This document shows positions 5,879 to 9,036 of a stretch of DNA of 9,036 nucleotides, piece by piece. A program made the position numbers and the translations under genes. Under the pieces are notes generated by a model that was not told where the DNA came from, made no database searches, and saw nothing but the letters and a program-made list of their open reading frames with translations. The stretch comes from Parvibaculum sp. (GTDB taxonomy: Bacteria; Pseudomonadota; Alphaproteobacteria; Parvibaculales; Parvibaculaceae). The stretch lies in contig JACIYQ010000133.1 in NCBI GenBank assembly GCA_014359855.1, positions 1 through 9,036 of the forward strand. Direction: 5' to 3'. Within the stretch, counting starts at the first letter, position 1. Every line of letters begins with the position of its first letter.

Positions 5879-5907
5879 TTGGTTCGCCGCCTGCCAGGCG
5901 CTATCAT
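5879..5907 (+). promoter_or_regulatory. Candidate promoter with palindromic spacer, possibly leaderless
   Basis: TTGGTT (5879-5884) and TATCAT (5902-5907) are separated by exactly 17 bases. The spacer contains the perfect palindrome CGCCTG-C-CAGGCG (5888-5900). The -10 box ends six bases before the ATG at 5914, so transcription would begin at or next to the start codon. No ribosome binding site is visible before that ATG, which fits a leaderless mRNA. A repressor bound to the palindrome would block the promoter. Confidence 0.5.
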
Positions 5908-5913
5908 CCGCCC

Positions 5914-6516
5914 ATGATCCCGCGGGTCCTTCTTTGTCTTCTGCTTCTGGCGACGGCGGTTCGCGCCGCACCGCCTGGCGCTGAACTGCCGCCGTCGGGG
6001 ACGCCCCTCTTGTCCGAAGGGCAGGTGGAGGCACGCCGGGCCCTTCTCGACAAACTCTACGGCGAACTTGCCGGGGCGCGCGATGAAGTGGCGGGCCGTG
6101 CGCTCGAAAGCGCGATCCAGAGCGTCTGGCTCGAAAGCGGCAGCCCGAGCATCGATCTCCTGATGAGCCGCGGCCTCGATGCGCTGCGCGAGGACGATTT
6201 CGACCGCGCCTATTTCTATTTCGACGAGGTGGTGACGCTGGCGCCGGGTTTTGCGGAAGGCTGGAACAAGCGCGCCACCATCCATTACATTCGTGAGGAT
6301 TATGCGCGCGCGTTGCGCGACATCGAGCATGTGTTGCGCCTCGAACCGCGCCACTTCGAGGCGCTGGCGGGGCTCGGCGTCATTCTGGAGGAGCTTGGCG
6401 ACAAGAAGGGCGCGCTCGACGCCTATCGCAAGGCACTCGCGATCAACCCGCAGCTTCTGAACGGCAAGGAGCGCATCGCGCCGCTCGAACTCGAAGTGGA
6501 GGGGAGGGGTATTTGA
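5914..6516 (+). CDS. Exported tetratricopeptide repeat protein
   Basis: This 200-residue protein begins with a signal peptide: a single Arg4, a hydrophobic core LLCLLLLATAV and a likely cleavage site after AVRA (about residue 18 or 19). The mature part has a charged helical region (about 35-75), then three consecutive TPR units at about 78-111, 112-145 and 146-179, each ending in an LAP, LEP or INP turn. The consensus is clearest in HFEALAGLGVILEELGDKKGALDAYRKALAINP's central GVILEELGDKKGALDAYRKA. TPRs bind other proteins, so a periplasmic scaffold or adaptor role is likely; no enzymatic domain is visible. The start lacks a ribosome binding site, and a promoter ends just before it. The stop overlaps the next gene's TTG start as TTGA, coupling it to a membrane-anchored hydrolase that may be its partner. 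Confidence 0.85.
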   Translation: MIPRVLLCLLLLATAVRAAPPGAELPPSGTPLLSEGQVEARRALLDKLYGELAGARDEVAGRALESAIQSVWLESGSPSIDLLMSRGLDALREDDFDRAYFYFDEVVTLAPGFAEGWNKRATIHYIREDYARALRDIEHVLRLEPRHFEALAGLGVILEELGDKKGALDAYRKALAINPQLLNGKERIAPLELEVEGRGI

Positions 6517-7532
6517 CGGCCTTCATCCTTCTTGTGCTCTTTCTCGGTTCGCTTCTCGTCTATTCGGCGCGCGCGGCGGCGTGGGCGGGGGCGACGTGGC
6601 CGCCGTCCGGCAAGTTCATCGAACTCGACGGTGAATTCGAAGGATTGCGGCTCCACTATCTCGTCTGCGGCGAGCGGCGCGAAGGTGTCGCGCCCGTCGT
6701 TCTCATTCACGGGGCGAGCGGCAACCTCCGCGACATGGTGGAGGGGCTTGCCGGGCCGCTCTCGCGCGAGACGCTTGTCGTCGCCTTTGACAGGCCGGGA
6801 CATGGCTGGAGCGAACGCGGAAAGCGTCCCGACATTGCCGATCCCGCCGTGCAGGCGCGCGCCATCGCGCAAGCCACGGCAAAGCTCGGCATCGAAAAGC
6901 CGGTCGTGGCCGGGCATAGCTGGGGCGCCTCTGTCGCCGCAGCCTGGGCGCTTGCCGAACCGCGAGGCATTTCCGGCCTGCTGCCGTTTTCCGGCGCGCT
7001 CTATCCCTGGCCGGGCGGCATTGCCTGGTATCATTCGGTCGTGCGCACACCTCTCATCGGTGCCGTTTTCATCCGTACCATGATCGTTCCGGGCGGGCGG
7101 GTGCTGATGCCGAAGGGAGTGGCGGCGAACTTCCATCCCGACAAGGCGCCGGAAGGATATGCGGAGGCGATCGCGCTGCCGCTTCTCTTCCGTCCGTCCG
7201 AGTTCCGCGCCAACAGCGAGGATACGGCGAACCTCAAGGGGCATCTCGCCCGGCAGAGCATGCGCTATGGCGAGATTTCGGTGCCGACCATCGTCGTCAC
7301 CGGCAATGCGGACCATACCGTTTCGCCGAAGCTTCATTCCTATGCGTTTCACAGTGCGGTCGCGGGCTCGGAACTCGTCAAGCTCAGGGGTACGGGCCAC
7401 ATGCCGCATTATGCGCGGCGCGACGCGGTCGTGGACGCCGTTCTCCGTCTCGCGCGCGGCGAGCGTCCCCGCGCGGGTGAGACGACGATCCACGAAGACG
7501 GTCGCGTCGAGAGGCCGGAAGCGGCGGCGTAG
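6513..7532 (+). CDS. Membrane-anchored alpha/beta hydrolase
   Basis: This 339-residue protein is an alpha/beta-fold hydrolase. An N-terminal hydrophobic helix (about 3-19) should anchor it in the inner membrane. The core shows the oxyanion loop HGASG (66-70), DRPGHGWS (93-100), the nucleophile elbow GHSWG with Ser136, the likely acid Asp267 in TGNADHTV, and His296 in GTGHMPH. The catalytic triad is thus complete. A cap region occupies about 160-240, and the last 25 residues are polar. Substrate cannot be assigned; esterase, lipase or epoxide-hydrolase-like activities are all possible. The TTG at 6513 is chosen because it overlaps the TPR stop codon, has a GGAGGGGAGGGG purine tract just before it, and lies immediately before the anchor helix. 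It ends only three bases from the convergent pyk gene. Confidence 0.88.
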   Translation: MTAFILLVLFLGSLLVYSARAAAWAGATWPPSGKFIELDGEFEGLRLHYLVCGERREGVAPVVLIHGASGNLRDMVEGLAGPLSRETLVVAFDRPGHGWSERGKRPDIADPAVQARAIAQATAKLGIEKPVVAGHSWGASVAAAWALAEPRGISGLLPFSGALYPWPGGIAWYHSVVRTPLIGAVFIRTMIVPGGRVLMPKGVAANFHPDKAPEGYAEAIALPLLFRPSEFRANSEDTANLKGHLARQSMRYGEISVPTIVVTGNADHTVSPKLHSYAFHSAVAGSELVKLRGTGHMPHYARRDAVVDAVLRLARGERPRAGETTIHEDGRVERPEAAA

Positions 7533-7535
7533 CGC

Positions 7536-8963
7536 CTATTCCTCGTGCCTGCCCACGAATGCCACGCGCAGCATGTTCGTCGCGCCCGGTGTGCCGAGCG
7601 GCACGCCCGCCGTCACGACGATGCGCTTGCCGGGCTGGGCGAAACCTTCGCGATAGGCAATGCGGCAGGCGCGCTCCGCGAGATCTTCGAGATCGGTCGC
7701 GTCCTCCGTCAGCACGCAATGCAACCCCCAGACGAGGGCGAGGCGGCGCGCCGTCGCCTTGACGGGCGTCAGCACGACGATCGGAAAGAGCGGGCGTTCG
7801 CGGGCGACGCGAAGGCCCGTCGAGCCGGAATTCGTCCAGCAGACGATGGCCGCCGCGTTCAGCGTGTCGGCGACGGAATGCGCCGCTGCCGCAATCGCGT
7901 CGGCGCCCGTCGCTTCCGGCTCCGTGCGCTGCGAATAGATGATGCCGGGATAGGTCGGATCGCTTTCGACCGATTGCGCAACACGGTCCATCATCGCCAC
8001 CGCCTCGATCGGAAATTCTCCCGCTGCCGATTCGGCCGAAAGCATGATCGCATCGGCGCCCTCGAAGACGGCGGTCGCGACGTCGGACACTTCGGCGCGC
8101 GTCGGTGTCGGCGAGGAGATCATGCTTTCGAGCATCTGCGTGGCGACGACCACGGGCTTGCCCGTCCGGCGCGCCGCGCGCGTCAGCCGCTTCTGCCAGC
8201 CCGGCACCTGTTCGAGCGGAAGCTCCACGCCGAGATCGCCGCGGGCGACCATGATCGCGTCCGATATTTCGAGAATACCTTCCAGATGTTCGAGCGCCTG
8301 CGGCTTCTCGATCTTGGCGAGAACGGCCGCGCGGCCGCGCGCGATCTTGCGCACTTCGGCGACGTCGTCCGGGCGCTGCACGAAGGAAAGCGCCACCCAG
8401 TCGACGCCGAGGTCGAGCGCCGCGTCGAGATCGCTCCGGTCCTTTTCCGTCAGCGCGGTCAGTGGCAGCAGCGTGTCGGGGAGGCTCACGCCCTTGCGGC
8501 TCGACAGCTTGCCGCCCACCACAACCTCCGTGTCGATATGGTCGCGGCCCTTGCCTTTCACAGCGAGGCGGATCTTGCCATCGTCGAGAAGAAGCGCCTG
8601 GCCCGCGCTCACCGCGTCGAAGATCGCCGGATGGGGCAGGTAGGCGCGCGTCGCGTCGCCCGCCTTCTGCGAGGTGTCGAGGCGGAAGCGCGCGCCCTTG
8701 TCGAGCATCGCGCCGCCGTCCTTCATCTCGCCGATCCGGAGCTTCGGCCCCTGCAGATCGGCGAGAATGCCGATCGGCCGCTCCACCTCGCGCTCCACCT
8801 GCCGCACGGCGGCGTGTACCCGCTTCAGGTTCTTGTGGTCGAGATGGCTCATGTTGAGCCGGAAGACGTCCGCGCCCGCATCGAAGAGCTTGCGGATCAT
8901 GTCGGGATTGTCGGAAGCGGGGCCCAGTGTGGCGATGATCTTGACGTTGCGGCGGCGGGTCAA
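7536..8963 (-). CDS. pyk: Pyruvate kinase
   Basis: This 475-residue enzyme makes pyruvate and ATP from phosphoenolpyruvate and ADP, the last step of glycolysis, in the cytoplasm. The N-terminal barrel starts KIIATLGPASDN (8-19); FRLNMSH (34-40), the catalytic lysine K217 in AKIEKPQAL, the metal ligands E219 and D243 (RGDLGVELP) and T275 in ATQMLESM are all present. The B domain lies at about 75-165, and the C-terminal domain (about 350-475) includes the phosphate-binding loop NSGSTG (378-383). Length is normal. The sequence DLQGPKLRIG (69-78) has Leu, Gln, Lys and Ile at the positions that mark K+-independent pyruvate kinases. The start is a TTG at 8963: no ATG is nearby, AGGAG lies nine bases upstream, and the TTG overlaps the stop codon of an upstream gene as TTGA. 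Confidence 0.96.
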   Translation of the reverse strand: MTRRRNVKIIATLGPASDNPDMIRKLFDAGADVFRLNMSHLDHKNLKRVHAAVRQVEREVERPIGILADLQGPKLRIGEMKDGGAMLDKGARFRLDTSQKAGDATRAYLPHPAIFDAVSAGQALLLDDGKIRLAVKGKGRDHIDTEVVVGGKLSSRKGVSLPDTLLPLTALTEKDRSDLDAALDLGVDWVALSFVQRPDDVAEVRKIARGRAAVLAKIEKPQALEHLEGILEISDAIMVARGDLGVELPLEQVPGWQKRLTRAARRTGKPVVVATQMLESMISSPTPTRAEVSDVATAVFEGADAIMLSAESAAGEFPIEAVAMMDRVAQSVESDPTYPGIIYSQRTEPEATGADAIAAAAHSVADTLNAAAIVCWTNSGSTGLRVARERPLFPIVVLTPVKATARRLALVWGLHCVLTEDATDLEDLAERACRIAYREGFAQPGKRIVVTAGVPLGTPGATNMLRVAFVGRHEE

Positions 8964-9036
8964 AGGGGAGAGCTCCTGTCTTCTTCGGGTACGCTATCGG
9001 TCGGGGCGTCGGGTCCGTCGACGAGTATGACCCGGA
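8960..9036 (-). CDS. C-terminal tail of an unidentified gene upstream of pyk
   Basis: On the minus strand an open frame enters from the window edge and ends with TGA at 8960-8962, overlapping the TTG start of pyk. Its visible residues read RVILVDGPDAPTDSVPEED and then RSSPL. The polar, acidic tail and the four-base overlap suggest a real gene co-transcribed with pyk. Too little is visible to identify it. The other two frames here lack either a suitable end or this coupling. Confidence 0.45.
   Translation of the reverse strand, partial: RVILVDGPDAPTDSVPEEDRSSPL

Noticed and set aside
6423..7493. Long open frame (356 codons) on the minus strand opposite the hydrolase
   Set aside because: It is a shadow of GC-rich codon usage: rich in Arg, Asp, Glu and His, without recognisable motifs, opposite a gene with a complete catalytic triad.

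Overview
This window is GC-rich bacterial chromosome with the look of an alphaproteobacterium, probably of the Hyphomicrobiales (Rhizobiales) or a relative; the genus cannot be fixed from sequence alone. The clues are the 41-residue cysteine-free bL36 ribosomal protein typical of that class, a CHASE3/HisKA_2 membrane histidine kinase, the alphaproteobacterial style of pyruvate kinase, and a TTGAC/TAGGTT-type promoter. No tRNA, rRNA, insertion sequence, CRISPR array or phage gene was found.

Layout from left to right. (1) A 12-helix MFS exporter on the plus strand. (2) A minus-strand group: a histidine kinase, then a 62-codon remnant of an alpha/beta hydrolase, then a 75-residue two-helix membrane protein whose GTG start overlaps the remnant's stop. 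(3) A divergent intergenic region with several inverted repeats and a canonical promoter, leading to rpmJ (41 codons) and its strong intrinsic terminator. (4) Right after that terminator, an unusually AT-rich promoter/operator and a VapBC toxin-antitoxin pair, which looks like an acquired insertion. (5) On the plus strand, a saccharopine-dehydrogenase-like NAD(P) oxidoreductase, then a coupled pair made of an exported three-TPR protein and a membrane-anchored alpha/beta hydrolase. (6) Convergent to these, with a gap of only 3 bp, pyruvate kinase on the minus strand, preceded by the tail of another gene that overlaps its TTG start.

The genes do not form one pathway. rpmJ and pyk are housekeeping genes, the kinase is an orphan sensor with no response regulator in view, vapBC is a self-contained mobile-type module, and the TPR/hydrolase pair is a small envelope operon of unknown purpose. 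I did not find convincing evidence of a new multi-gene system. The points most worth a second look are the possibly leaderless TPR-hydrolase promoter with a palindrome in its spacer, the truncated hydrolase still coupled to a small membrane protein, the structured rpmJ leader and tail, and the potassium-independent signature in pyruvate kinase.
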